Source: Pelagibacteraceae bacterium
Lineage (GTDB): Bacteria; Pseudomonadota; Alphaproteobacteria; HIMB59; GCA-002718135
DNA: 43,854 nt
Assembly: GCA_002718135.1 (NCBI GenBank)
Contig: PBDN01000018.1
Location: forward strand, 1 to 43,854
Direction of reading: 5' to 3'
Positions 1 to 8,995 of the stretch are shown here, one piece after another. The notes beneath the pieces are model-generated. The model was given only the letters and a program-made list of their open reading frames with translations. It was not told the origin of the DNA and did not search any database. The stretch's first letter is position 1. Each line of letters begins with the position of its first letter. The translations under genes and the position numbers were made by a program.

Positions 1-876
1 CATGAACAATCAACGGATATTGCAATGGGAGTTGACTCCGGAAGCGACAAAGAAGAGGGTGCAGGAGATCAAGGAATTATGTTTGGGTATGCTTGCCGCG
101 ATACTGAAAGCCTAATGCCAGCACCAATTCATTATTCTCATCAAATTTTGTATAAAATGGCTCAAGCAAGAAAAGATGGATCGGCTTCCGGTTTAGAACC
201 AGATTCAAAAAGCCAAGTAACAATGCTTTATGAGAATGGAAAACCTAGTAGAGTGACTTCTTTAGTAATTTCATCCCAACACAAAGAAGGATTATCACCT
301 GCAGATGTAAAGGAAATTGTAAAACCTTACGTTCATGAATGCATCCCAAATGAACTACTTGAAGGTCTTAAAGATGAAGAATTTTATGTTAATCCAACTG
401 GAAACTTTGTAATAGGCGGTCCTGATGGTGATTCTGGTTTAACAGGCAGAAAAATTATCGTAGATACTTATGGCGGTGCTGCACCTCATGGAGGAGGAGC
501 TTTCTCTGGTAAAGACCCATCCAAAGTTGATAGATCAGCAGCTTATGCAGCTAGATATTTAGCTAAAAATGTTGTCGCAGCTGATCTTGCTGATGAATGC
601 ACAATACAATTGTCTTATGCAATAGGGGTTTCTAAACCGTTATCAGTTTATGTAAATACGAATGGCACAAATAAAGTTGATGAGCAAAAAATAGAAAAAT
701 CTGTTCAAGATTTATTTGATCTTAGCCCAAGAGGAATAAGAGAACATTTAAAATTAACTAATGCAATTTATGTTCCAACCTCAGCTTATGGACATTTTGG
801 AAGAGATCCAAGCGATCAAGGGCATTTTACCTGGGAGAAAACAGATCTGGCGAACTCTTTAAAAAGTTTACTTTAA
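1..876 (+). CDS. metK: S-adenosylmethionine synthetase (MetK), 5' end cut off by window edge
   Basis: Makes S-adenosylmethionine from methionine and ATP in the cytosol. The frame is open from base 1 ([14 protein letters not shown]), so the gene begins before the window. Visible signatures are [12 protein letters not shown], the ATP/methionine-binding segment typical of the family, and the glycine-rich signature [19 protein letters not shown]. About 291 residues are present; MetK is normally about 385-400, so roughly the first 100 are missing. The ATG at base 25 is internal, not the start. The next gene follows after two bases, so tsaE is probably co-transcribed. Any SAM riboswitch, as known upstream of methionine genes in SAR11, would lie outside the window. 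Confidence 0.97.
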   Translation, partial: HEQSTDIAMGVDSGSDKEEGAGDQGIMFGYACRDTESLMPAPIHYSHQILYKMAQARKDGSASGLEPDSKSQVTMLYENGKPSRVTSLVISSQHKEGLSPADVKEIVKPYVHECIPNELLEGLKDEEFYVNPTGNFVIGGPDGDSGLTGRKIIVDTYGGAAPHGGGAFSGKDPSKVDRSAAYAARYLAKNVVAADLADECTIQLSYAIGVSKPLSVYVNTNGTNKVDEQKIEKSVQDLFDLSPRGIREHLKLTNAIYVPTSAYGHFGRDPSDQGHFTWEKTDLANSLKSLL

Positions 877-878
877 AT

Positions 879-1322
879 TTGAAGGAAGAAAATCTCAATT
901 TAGATTTAAAAGGCCTAGAAAGTTTTTGTGATAATATATCCTTAAATATAAAAGTAGGAGATATTATATGTTTATTTGGTGAATTGGGATCAGGTAAGAC
1001 GACATTTGTAAGGAATATTATAAATTCAATTTATTTAAGAAATAATTTAAAAAAACCAAATTCAATAAAAAGTCCTTCCTTTCCAATATTAATAACATAT
1101 GCAATAGATAATTTAGAAATTTATCACTATGATTTATTTAGAATTTCAAATGTTAGTGAACTATCAGAGATAAATATTTTTGAAGAATTACATAATTCAA
1201 TAACTTTTATAGAGTGGCCTGAAATTATTTTAGATTATTTAAAAAGCTATAATTATTATTCTGTTAATTTAAATATTGTTAATGAAAAAATTAGAAACAT
1301 AAAACACAATTTAAATTTTTAA
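879..1322 (+). CDS. tsaE: tRNA threonylcarbamoyladenosine biosynthesis ATPase TsaE
   Basis: TsaE is the P-loop ATPase that works with TsaD and TsaB in forming t6A37 on ANN-decoding tRNAs. The 147-residue length is normal for the family. The Walker A motif GELGSGKTT is at residues 34-42, and a FIEWPEI segment near residue 110 matches the conserved IEW motif of TsaE. The start is TTG at 879, two bases after the metK stop; no ATG gives a full-length protein. In many alphaproteobacteria tsaE precedes amgK-murU, as here. Closely spaced genes on both sides indicate one transcript. Confidence 0.9.
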   Translation: MKEENLNLDLKGLESFCDNISLNIKVGDIICLFGELGSGKTTFVRNIINSIYLRNNLKKPNSIKSPSFPILITYAIDNLEIYHYDLFRISNVSELSEINIFEELHNSITFIEWPEIILDYLKSYNYYSVNLNIVNEKIRNIKHNLNF

Positions 1323-1326
1323 TAAA

Positions 1327-2247
1327 ATGAAATTTAATTCAAGTGATTTTTATCGAATACAAAGTGATGCTTCTCATAAAAAAATTTATAGATTTAAAAA
1401 TGAAAATAAAAGAAAAATATTAATAGATTTTTCATACAACCGTAAAGATTATTTATCTTTTTTGGAAATACATAATTTTTTATCTATGATAAATATTTCT
1501 GTCCCTAAAATATTTGATAATGATGATAGTAAAAGTATTATCCTAATGGAAGATTTTGGTAATAGCAGGTATGATAAGATAATAAATAATACTAATCCAA
1601 AAGAGATTTTAATAGATGCAATAAATTCTTTAATAGAAATTCACAAAACTCAAAAATCATTGGTTAATATTGGTTTGCAATATTATGATTTCTCAACTTT
1701 TAAATTTGAGATAACTGAATTTGTTGACTTTTACTTCCCTTATAAGAATATTAGTGATGATCTAATAGATGAATTCTTTTATATTTGGAAATATGAATTT
1801 GAGAATTTGAATTTTAATTGGAATTCTTTTGTTCACAAGGATTTTGAATTAAGTAATTTAATGCACCTACCTCAACGAGAAAGTCACTTAAAATGCGGAA
1901 TTCTCGACTTTCAAAATGCATTTATAGGTTTTGTTGGATGGGATGTTTTTTCTCTACTTGAAAATCCAAGAATATACTTTGAAGATAAGTATAATGATGA
2001 ATTAATAGAATATTTTTTTAAGAAAACTTATCAAAAGATTAATTTTAAGGATTTTTTAATTCAATATTATTTTCTTAACACTGCAAGACAAACAAGAATT
2101 ATTGGAAGATGGATAAATCTAGATAAAAAAAATAAAAGTAAATATTATTCGAAGTATCTTAATGTGACATTTAAAAGATTAAAAAAAAGTTTATTTCATT
2201 TGCAAAATGAAAAATTATCTAAATTATATAATTCAATAATACTTTGA
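1327..2247 (+). CDS. amgK: AmgK-like sugar kinase (APH fold), cell-wall recycling
   Basis: Aminoglycoside-phosphotransferase-fold kinase. The family member AmgK phosphorylates the anomeric position of MurNAc/GlcNAc recovered from peptidoglycan. The catalytic loop is seen as HKDFELSNLM (H170, D172, N177) and the metal-binding Asp as ILDFQ (D194). The N-lobe has a recognisable ILMEDFG segment near residue 82, common in this family. At 306 residues it is slightly shorter than most AmgK proteins. It lies directly after tsaE and overlaps the next gene, a MurU-like nucleotidyltransferase, by one base. This is the usual partnership and the main reason for preferring AmgK over a generic phosphotransferase. 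Confidence 0.8.
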   Translation: MKFNSSDFYRIQSDASHKKIYRFKNENKRKILIDFSYNRKDYLSFLEIHNFLSMINISVPKIFDNDDSKSIILMEDFGNSRYDKIINNTNPKEILIDAINSLIEIHKTQKSLVNIGLQYYDFSTFKFEITEFVDFYFPYKNISDDLIDEFFYIWKYEFENLNFNWNSFVHKDFELSNLMHLPQRESHLKCGILDFQNAFIGFVGWDVFSLLENPRIYFEDKYNDELIEYFFKKTYQKINFKDFLIQYYFLNTARQTRIIGRWINLDKKNKSKYYSKYLNVTFKRLKKSLFHLQNEKLSKLYNSIIL

Positions 2248-2939
2248 TGAATAGTTTCAATGTAATGATATTGGCAGCTGGATATGGAAAGCGAATGAAA
2301 AATTTGACTTACTCAAAACCAAAACCCTTGCTGAAAATAAAAAACAAAGAACTGCTTCGGCATAACATAGATTTTTTTATAGATTTAGGATGTAAAAAAA
2401 TAGTAATAAATACACATTATCTTCATGAGAAAATTAAATATTTTATTGAACAACACTATTCTAATATAGATATAAAATTAACTTATGAGCCCACTTTACT
2501 AAATACTGGTGGTGGTATTAAAAATGCTTTAAATTTTTTAGGACATAAAAATTTTTTAGTTGCTAATGCAGATATTATGTTGCAAGAAGAAAATAAAAAA
2601 GATGTAAAAAATTTTATTAATAAAATCCAGGAAATAAAAACATGCAAGTTATTACTTGCCAAAGATATTAATTTTAGAGGTTTAAAAAAATCTTCAGGTG
2701 ATTTTAAATTAGAAGATAAATTAATTAAAAGATGGGAAAAAAAAGATCCGCATTTATATTATACAGGCTTACAAATAATAAATCCCCACATTTTTAAATT
2801 AGTAAAAGATAAGTCTTTTTCTCTAAATAAATTATGGGACTTACTCATTGCCAATAAAGATCTTCAAGGTCAAATATTAGATTCTAATATTGTTCACGTA
2901 GGAGATATAAACGCATTTAATAAATTTAAATACAAATGA
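2247..2939 (+). CDS. murU: MurU-like N-acetylmuramate-1-phosphate nucleotidyltransferase
   Basis: GT-A-fold sugar nucleotidyltransferase of about 230 residues. Its N-terminal signature LAAGYGKRMKNLTYSKPKPL is the nucleotide-binding loop of the family, and NTGGGIKNAL and VANADIM match the substrate and metal-binding regions. MurU makes UDP-MurNAc from MurNAc-1-phosphate and UTP, which bypasses de novo UDP-MurNAc synthesis. I chose the ATG at 2247, which overlaps the amgK stop as TGATG; a TTG one codon upstream is the alternative. The pairing with amgK supports MurU over other sugar-1-phosphate nucleotidyltransferases. In many alphaproteobacteria addB-addA follow; here trxA comes next. Confidence 0.8.
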   Translation: MNSFNVMILAAGYGKRMKNLTYSKPKPLLKIKNKELLRHNIDFFIDLGCKKIVINTHYLHEKIKYFIEQHYSNIDIKLTYEPTLLNTGGGIKNALNFLGHKNFLVANADIMLQEENKKDVKNFINKIQEIKTCKLLLAKDINFRGLKKSSGDFKLEDKLIKRWEKKDPHLYYTGLQIINPHIFKLVKDKSFSLNKLWDLLIANKDLQGQILDSNIVHVGDINAFNKFKYK

Positions 2940-2976
2940 GACTTGAATAATTTTTTAAAGTGCTTACCTTTAACTT

Positions 2977-3297
2977 ATGAACACTCATATAATAACTGAC
3001 AGTAACTTTGATGAAGAAATTAAAAATTCACAAATACCTATATTAGTTGATTTTTGGGCTGAGTGGTGCGGACCATGTAAACAAATTACACCCATTTTAG
3101 AAGAAATTGCTAAAGAAAATGAGGGTAAAATAAAAGTATTAAAACTTAACATTGATGAAAATCCTAATACTCCTCAAAAATATGGAATAAGAGGTATACC
3201 AACATTGAAGATTTTTAGAGATGGTAACCTTGTGGATACTAAAGTTGGTAGTTTGCCTAAATCAGCCTTAGAAACTTGGATAAAAGCAAATTTATAA
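2977..3297 (+). CDS. trxA: Thioredoxin
   Basis: Small cytosolic dithiol reductant of 106 residues, the usual size. The active site WCGPC places cysteines at residues 31 and 34. The cis-proline region GIRGIPTLKIF near residue 72 is intact. There is no signal peptide, so this is a cytoplasmic thioredoxin rather than an export-side homologue. A 37-base gap separates it from murU, and no strong promoter is evident there. Its 3' end overlaps the oppositely oriented folC by six bases, so the two transcripts converge with no room for a terminator between the stop codons. Confidence 0.95.
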   Translation: MNTHIITDSNFDEEIKNSQIPILVDFWAEWCGPCKQITPILEEIAKENEGKIKVLKLNIDENPNTPQKYGIRGIPTLKIFRDGNLVDTKVGSLPKSALETWIKANL

Positions 3298-4551
3298 ATA
3301 TTTTTCTCGTAATTTTCCAACTAAATACAATGATCCAGTAACAAGTATATACTTATTTGACCTTTTTAATATATCTTTATTAATATCCTTTAAATTGTCT
3401 TTTGTTATATATTTTAAATTTAATTTTTTAGTGGAAAGTTGAATTTCAGAAACTGTAAAAGCATTTTTTTCATTAGGAATTTTAATAGGAAATACTATGT
3501 TAATGTTATTTTTTATTTCTTTCAAAAATTCAAAAATTTTTTTGTTATTTAACATACCAAAAACTACATTAGGTTTAATTTTATTTTTTTTTAAAAAATA
3601 ATTAAGTTTTTTAGCACCACTTAAATTATGTGATCCATCTAGAATTATAATTTTATTTTTATATTTTACAAACTCTAATCTTCCTGGCCATTCTGTATTT
3701 AAAACACTTTTATTAAATGAGTGATTATTAATTTTATAGCCCATATTTTTTAAGGTTATTGCACTCGCCAGTGCAGTGCTGGCATTTTCTAATTGATGAT
3801 CGCCTTTCAATTTTGGATTTCGAATTTTAATTTCAAATTTTTTTAATTTAAATAAAAAGTGATTATTTTTTATTTTAGTGTAATTAAAATCTTTATTAAA
3901 AAAAATTACATTTTTTTTATTTTTTAATTTTTTTACTATAAATTTACTTACTGAATTTTGCTGCTTAGCAATTATAATTTTTTTACTATTATTTATAATA
4001 CCTAATTTTTCTTTAGCAATTTTATTTAATGATTTGCCTAAAAACTCTTCATGATCAATACTTATAGATGTAATAATACTAAATAGCTTTTTTGGTATAA
4101 TGTTTGTTGCATCTAGTCTACCTCCTAGTCCAGTTTCAAGTAGCAGAAAGTCAGCTTTATATTTTGAAAATAAAACAAATGCAGCTGCAGTAGTTATTTC
4201 AAAAAAAGTAATTGGATTATTTGAATTAATTTTTTTTACGTATTTTAAACAGTAATATAATTTAATAGTACTTATTTGTTTATTATTAATAATTATTCGT
4301 TCAGAAAAATTATTTAAATGTGGTGATATATATGAGTGTACAGAGTAATTGTTATTAATTAATATATTTCTTAAAAAATTTAAAGTAGATCCTTTGCCAT
4401 TTGTTCCGGCAATGTGTATTGTTGTTGGTAATTTTAAATGTGGATTGCCAAGTTTATTTAGAAGAATTTCCAATCGTCCAAGTGATAAATCAATATATTT
4501 AGGGTGTAATTTCATCAACTGAATTAGAAGTTTTTCAGTTCTTGATTTCAC
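3292..4551 (-). CDS. folC: Folylpolyglutamate synthase / dihydrofolate synthase
   Basis: Mur-ligase-superfamily enzyme that joins glutamate to dihydropteroate and adds further glutamates to folates. The ATP loop GTNGKGST is near residue 49. The LLETGLGGRLDATN block near residue 137 and the C-terminal ILDGSHN segment are typical of FolC. The length of 419 residues is normal. The start is GTG at 4551-4549, three bases after the accD stop; a downstream ATG would remove conserved N-terminal sequence. It is the last gene of the long minus-strand run and sits in the common alphaproteobacterial order accD-folC-trxA. Confidence 0.93.
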   Translation of the reverse strand: MKSRTEKLLIQLMKLHPKYIDLSLGRLEILLNKLGNPHLKLPTTIHIAGTNGKGSTLNFLRNILINNNYSVHSYISPHLNNFSERIIINNKQISTIKLYYCLKYVKKINSNNPITFFEITTAAAFVLFSKYKADFLLLETGLGGRLDATNIIPKKLFSIITSISIDHEEFLGKSLNKIAKEKLGIINNSKKIIIAKQQNSVSKFIVKKLKNKKNVIFFNKDFNYTKIKNNHFLFKLKKFEIKIRNPKLKGDHQLENASTALASAITLKNMGYKINNHSFNKSVLNTEWPGRLEFVKYKNKIIILDGSHNLSGAKKLNYFLKKNKIKPNVVFGMLNNKKIFEFLKEIKNNINIVFPIKIPNEKNAFTVSEIQLSTKKLNLKYITKDNLKDINKDILKRSNKYILVTGSLYLVGKLREKYL

Positions 4552-4554
4552 TTT

Positions 4555-5397
4555 TTAATTTATATGATCTAAAATTCCAACTAGAGTCTTTTTTAAATCT
4601 TTTCTATGGCAAACAATATCTACCATTCCATGATCCTTAAGATACTCAGCTTTTTGAAAATCTATTGGTAACTCCTCTCTAATTGTATCTTGAATTACTC
4701 TTTTGCCTGCAAAACCAATAGTAGCGCCCTGTTCCGCTATTGTTATATCTCCAAGCATTGCAAAAGATGCAGTCACCCCTCCTGTTGTGGGTTCAGTCAA
4801 AACCACAATATATGGAATGTTGTTTTGATTTAGTAATTTAACAGCCGCTATAGTTCTGGGCATTTGCATTAGACTTATAACACCTTCTTGCATTCTAGCA
4901 CCCCCTGAAGATGTAAAAATTATAAAAGGTTTTTTCTTTGTTATAGCAATATTAGCTGCTTTTATTATTGCTGAACCAACAGCTCTACCCATTGAGCCAC
5001 CCATAAATTCAAAATTCATAAAACCAATAATAACATCCATTTTATTAAGCTTAGATTCTAGCAAAATGAATGCATCATTTTTTTTTGTTTTTTTTCTATA
5101 TTCTTTTAGTCTATCTTTATATTTTTTTTTGTCTGAAAAATTTAAAGGATCATCGTTAATTTTATCTAATACAATTTCTTTATAATCTTTATTAGGAAAA
5201 AGAAGTTCTATTCTATCTTCAGCATTTAATCTAAAATGATAATTACATGAAACGCATACATAAAGGTTATTTTTTAAATCTTTATGATGAATCATATTGC
5301 TGCATACTGGGCAGTTATTCCATAAATTATCTGGAACTTCCTTTCTTTTTACTAAAGAAGATAGTTTTGGCTTTACAAAATTAGTTAACCAATTCAT
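4555..5397 (-). CDS. accD: Acetyl-CoA carboxylase, carboxyltransferase subunit beta
   Basis: Beta half of the carboxyltransferase that transfers CO2 from carboxybiotin to acetyl-CoA, the first step of fatty acid synthesis. An N-terminal four-cysteine zinc ribbon (CPVC and CVSC pairs within residues 29-51) is followed by the crotonase-type carboxyltransferase core, including SSGGARMQEG and EPTTGGVTASFAM. The 280-residue length is typical. It overlaps the trpA stop by four bases (ATGA), so translation is probably coupled. The partner subunits accA, accB and accC are not in this window. Confidence 0.96.
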   Translation of the reverse strand: MNWLTNFVKPKLSSLVKRKEVPDNLWNNCPVCSNMIHHKDLKNNLYVCVSCNYHFRLNAEDRIELLFPNKDYKEIVLDKINDDPLNFSDKKKYKDRLKEYRKKTKKNDAFILLESKLNKMDVIIGFMNFEFMGGSMGRAVGSAIIKAANIAITKKKPFIIFTSSGGARMQEGVISLMQMPRTIAAVKLLNQNNIPYIVVLTEPTTGGVTASFAMLGDITIAEQGATIGFAGKRVIQDTIREELPIDFQKAEYLKDHGMVDIVCHRKDLKKTLVGILDHIN

Positions 5398-6188
5398 AAA
5401 ATTGTTCCATTTTTAAGTTTTTTTGTAAACACATCAATTGTTTTAAGTATTTGTTTTTTATTTTTTTGATATTTTTCAACTAATTTTACTATTGATGATC
5501 CAACAACAGCCCCATCTGCAATTTTACATACATCTCTTACATCTCTAACATTTTTTATTCCAAAGCCCGCTACAATTGGTAAAGGTGAATAATTACGTAT
5601 TTTAGTAATTGATTTTTTTAATTCTTTAATATTAGCTGATTTTTGACCTGTTATTCCTGTAACAGTAACATAATATAAAAAACCAGTTGCATTTAATAAT
5701 ATAGATTTTAATCTTTGTTCATTTGTAGTTGGTGTTATAAGTCTTATTAAATCGATATTATGTTTTTTTAATTCTTTAAATAAATTATTATCTTCTTCAG
5801 GTTGTAAATCAACAACTATTAAACCGTCGACCCCAACTTCATCACATTTTTTAACAAATTTTTTTATTCCATAATTAAAAATGATATTATAATAACCCAT
5901 AAGAATGATTGGTGTATCTTTGTTTAGCATTCTAGCAAATTTTGTAATCTCAAATATTTCTTTTAGTGTTATTCCAGCATCAATAGCACGTAAACTTGAT
6001 TGTTGAATTGTAGGACCATCAGCCATTGGATCTGAAAAAGGCATACCAATTTCAATCAAATCTATTTTATTCTTAACAAATATCTTTACTATATTTTTAC
6101 TTATAGAAAAATTCGGATCACCACCAGTCGTAAAAGCAATAATTTTTTTGTTCTTTTTTTTAAAAGTATTTTTTATTCTTAATGACAT
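5394..6188 (-). CDS. trpA: Tryptophan synthase alpha chain
   Basis: Cleaves indole-3-glycerol phosphate to indole and glyceraldehyde-3-phosphate, passing indole to TrpB. The TIM-barrel signatures are clear: IEIGMPFSDPMADGPTIQ near residue 46 contains the catalytic Glu, and GVDGLIVVDLQPEE and GFLYYVTVTGITG follow. The length of 264 is normal. The ATG overlaps the trpB stop by one base (TAATG). The order trpF-trpB-trpA-accD-folC is conserved in alphaproteobacteria. The remaining trp genes (E, G, D, C) are elsewhere. Confidence 0.97.
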   Translation of the reverse strand: MSLRIKNTFKKKNKKIIAFTTGGDPNFSISKNIVKIFVKNKIDLIEIGMPFSDPMADGPTIQQSSLRAIDAGITLKEIFEITKFARMLNKDTPIILMGYYNIIFNYGIKKFVKKCDEVGVDGLIVVDLQPEEDNNLFKELKKHNIDLIRLITPTTNEQRLKSILLNATGFLYYVTVTGITGQKSANIKELKKSITKIRNYSPLPIVAGFGIKNVRDVRDVCKIADGAVVGSSIVKLVEKYQKNKKQILKTIDVFTKKLKNGTIL

Positions 6189-7399
6189 TATAATTTAATA
6201 TTTAATTCATTAGCTACAGTAAATATATCTTTATCACCGCGTCCACACATGTTCATTACTATAATTTTGTCTTTAGAATATTTTTTTGCTATTTTTCTTA
6301 AAACTGCTAGTGCATGAGATGGTTCGAGTGCTGGAATAATTCCTTCTTTCTCACAACAATATTGAAAGGCACTTAAGGCTTCTTCATCAGTTGCTGACAT
6401 ATAAGAAATTCTTTTTTTTTCAAATAAGTATGCATGTTCAGGACCAATTCCTGGGTAATCTAAACCAGCAGAAATTGAATGAGCTTCTTCAATTTGACCA
6501 CTTTTAGATTGAATCAGGTATGTTTTGTTTCCATGCAAGACACCAGGTTTTCCCCCACTTAAACTTGCAGCATGTTTAGATGATTTAAGTCCATGACCTG
6601 CAGCTTCAACGGCTATCATTTCAACATTTTTATCATCAAGAAATTCATGAAATAATCCAATTGCATTAGATCCACCACCAATGCATGCTATAAGTAAATC
6701 AGGTTTTCTTTTTTCAATTTTAATCAATTGGCTTCTCACCTCTTTACCGATTATTGATTGAAAATCTCTAACCATTGATGGATATGGATGTGGGCCGGCT
6801 GCCGTCCCTATAATGTAAAATGTATCATTTACATTTGTAACCCAATCTCTTAGTGCTTCATTCATAGCATCTTTAAGCGATTTTGAACCTGTATTTACAC
6901 TTCTAATTTCTGCACCAAGTAATTTCATTCTAAATACATTTGGTGATTGTCTTTCAATATCTTTTATCCCCATATATATAATACATTTCAATCCAAATAA
7001 TGCACAAACAGTAGCCGTTGCTACTCCATGTTGCCCTGCACCAGTTTCTGCAATTATTCTTTTTTTACCCATTTTTTTTGCTAAAAGGATTTGCCCCATA
7101 CAATTATTTATTTTATGTGCGCCAGTATGGTTTAATTCGTCTCTTTTAAAGTATATTTTTGGCCCTCCAAGATTTTTAGTAATTCTTTCAGCAAAATAAA
7201 GTGGGCTAGGTCGCCCTACATAATTTTTCAAATAATAATTAAACTCTTTTTGAAATTTATTATCTGATTTTAGTTTTTTATATTCTTTTTCTACTTCTAA
7301 AATTAAAGGCATCAATGTTTCTGAAACATATCTTCCGCCGAATTGACCAAAATAACCTTTTGTATCAGGTATTTTTTTATATATGTTTTTTTTTGTCAT
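6188..7399 (-). CDS. trpB: Tryptophan synthase beta chain
   Basis: PLP enzyme that condenses indole with serine to make tryptophan. The PLP lysine lies in [16 protein letters not shown] near residue 95. The glycine-rich phosphate-binding loop [10 protein letters not shown] is near residue 240, and the family segment [10 protein letters not shown] is near residue 62. The 403-residue length is standard for the TrpB1 type found beside trpA. Its ATG overlaps the trpF stop by four bases. It forms the alpha2-beta2 complex with the product of the next gene. Confidence 0.97.
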   Translation of the reverse strand: MTKKNIYKKIPDTKGYFGQFGGRYVSETLMPLILEVEKEYKKLKSDNKFQKEFNYYLKNYVGRPSPLYFAERITKNLGGPKIYFKRDELNHTGAHKINNCMGQILLAKKMGKKRIIAETGAGQHGVATATVCALFGLKCIIYMGIKDIERQSPNVFRMKLLGAEIRSVNTGSKSLKDAMNEALRDWVTNVNDTFYIIGTAAGPHPYPSMVRDFQSIIGKEVRSQLIKIEKRKPDLLIACIGGGSNAIGLFHEFLDDKNVEMIAVEAAGHGLKSSKHAASLSGGKPGVLHGNKTYLIQSKSGQIEEAHSISAGLDYPGIGPEHAYLFEKKRISYMSATDEEALSAFQYCCEKEGIIPALEPSHALAVLRKIAKKYSKDKIIVMNMCGRGDKDIFTVANELNIKL

Positions 7400-8019
7400 A
7401 ACATTTTGATCAAATTGTTTATTTTTTCCTCATTTTTAATTCCTGGTTTATCTTCTACACCTGAAGATATATCAATTCCATTAGGAATTGAAAATTTTTT
7501 TATTTCTTTAATATTACTGGCATTTATACCACCAGACAAAAACCAAGGCTTGTTAATACTTAAGTTTTGTAATATTGACCAATCAAATTTTTTAGCATTT
7601 CCGCCGGGCATTTCTTTATATTTAGGCTTATAATCAAAAAGAAAGTAGTCAACATTTTCATAATTATCAATTTTTTTCAAATCAATTTTATTTTCAATAG
7701 AAATTGCTTTTATAATATTAATTTCTAAATTTTGTTTTAATAAAGTAATATAATCTTGATCTTCATTGCCATGTAATTGTACATATTTTAAATTCAATAA
7801 TTTAAGCGTTCTAATTAAATTATTTATATTTTCATTTACAAATACACCAACAGGTTTAATATTAAGTTTATTAGCAAAACTTAATAATTTCAAAGCATCT
7901 TCTTTATTAATATTTCTTGGACTTTTATTATAAAAAATTAATCCAAAAAAATCTATTTGATTTTTTTCACAACACTGAATAATTTTTTTATCTTTAATTC
8001 CACAAATTTTTATAAACAC
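7396..8019 (-). CDS. trpF: Phosphoribosylanthranilate isomerase
   Basis: Converts phosphoribosylanthranilate to CdRP in tryptophan synthesis. The family signatures are all present in a 207-residue TIM barrel: the N-terminal [26 protein letters not shown], and the C-terminal phosphate-binding [12 protein letters not shown]. The start is GTG (8019-8017), immediately after the pyrF stop with no intervening base. It is followed by an overlapping trpB. Confidence 0.95.
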   Translation of the reverse strand: MFIKICGIKDKKIIQCCEKNQIDFFGLIFYNKSPRNINKEDALKLLSFANKLNIKPVGVFVNENINNLIRTLKLLNLKYVQLHGNEDQDYITLLKQNLEINIIKAISIENKIDLKKIDNYENVDYFLFDYKPKYKEMPGGNAKKFDWSILQNLSINKPWFLSGGINASNIKEIKKFSIPNGIDISSGVEDKPGIKNEEKINNLIKML

Positions 8020-8706
8020 TTAATTTATTGTATAATTTATTAGTTGAATAGTTTTTAAGGGATTAGATGATTTGGTTATGGGTCTTCCAATAACTAGAAA
8101 ATCAGCACCTAAATCAATTGCTTTTTTTGGTGTAAATATTCTTTTTTGATCATCGTATTGGTCATTAAAATTTTTGGGTCTAATTCCAGGAACTACAATT
8201 AAAAATTTTCCCCCCACTTCTTTTCTAACTATTTCAATTTCAAGAGGACTACAAACTATTCCATCTAAATTATTTGCTTTTGCATATTTTGCGAACTGTT
8301 GCACAAGTTTGTTTATATTATTTTCTTTGTAATATTTTTTTGTTTGTACTGAATTCAAACTTGTTAATATTGAAACACCAAGAATTTTTGTTTTTCGTTT
8401 TAAGTTTAAAATTGATTTTTTTTGCATTTCATCACCACCAGAAATATGTATGGTTGTAAATAAAGGTTTTAATCTTTCTATTGCTTTAATACCATTTGCG
8501 ACTGTGTTTGGTATATCATGCAATTTTAAATCAAGAAAAATTTTCGGAGATAATTTTTTTATCTTCTTATAACCTTCAATTCCGTAACTAAAAAAAAATT
8601 CATAACCTATTTTAAATGCATAGACTTCATTTTTTATTTTAGAAACAATCTTTAAATTTTTAGTTAAATTGTTGTTATCTAGAGCAACAATTATTTTTTT
8701 TTTCAT
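8020..8706 (-). CDS. pyrF: Orotidine 5'-phosphate decarboxylase
   Basis: Last step of UMP synthesis, decarboxylation of OMP. N-terminal VALDNNN and the catalytic DLKLHDIPNTV (Asp-x-Lys-x-x-Asp pattern) near residue 59 are diagnostic, together with the phosphate-binding VVPGIRPKN and DFLVIGRPIT near the C-terminus. At 228 residues it is a compact group-I enzyme. It lies between ihfB and trpF with 1-base and 0-base gaps. A pyrimidine gene inside a tryptophan run shows how mixed this transcript is. Confidence 0.96.
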   Translation of the reverse strand: MKKKIIVALDNNNLTKNLKIVSKIKNEVYAFKIGYEFFFSYGIEGYKKIKKLSPKIFLDLKLHDIPNTVANGIKAIERLKPLFTTIHISGGDEMQKKSILNLKRKTKILGVSILTSLNSVQTKKYYKENNINKLVQQFAKYAKANNLDGIVCSPLEIEIVRKEVGGKFLIVVPGIRPKNFNDQYDDQKRIFTPKKAIDLGADFLVIGRPITKSSNPLKTIQLINYTIN

Positions 8707-8707
8707 T

Positions 8708-8995
8708 TTAAATATTAGTTGAATTTAATTTCTTATGTAATATTTTTCCAATTTTAAAGTGAATTTTATAATTTTTATTTTTAAATATTTTTTCATTGGT
8801 TTTGGGATTTCTGACATATTTTTCTTTATTTTCCTTTTTACTAATAGTTCCAAAACCTCTTAATTCAACATTATTATTTTCCTTAAGACCGTTTGTTATT
8901 TTTTTTAAAAATATTTTTAAAACTAGTTCTAAATCGGTAATACTTAAGTTTTTATTTTTATCTTGTAATTTTAAAATAAGGTGAGACTTTAACAT
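8708..8995 (-). CDS. ihfB: Integration host factor beta subunit (HU/IHF family)
   Basis: Small DNA-bending protein of 95 residues. The beta-arm tip RNPKTNEKI carries the conserved intercalating proline, and VELRGFGTI is the family core. The position directly downstream of rpsA is the standard location for ihfB in proteobacteria, which favours IHF-beta over HU. It overlaps the rpsA stop by one base (TAATG). It is relevant to the tRNA-Ser cassette at the window's right end, because IHF often assists tyrosine-integrase recombination; that link is only inference. Confidence 0.88.
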   Translation of the reverse strand: MLKSHLILKLQDKNKNLSITDLELVLKIFLKKITNGLKENNNVELRGFGTISKKENKEKYVRNPKTNEKIFKNKNYKIHFKIGKILHKKLNSTNI

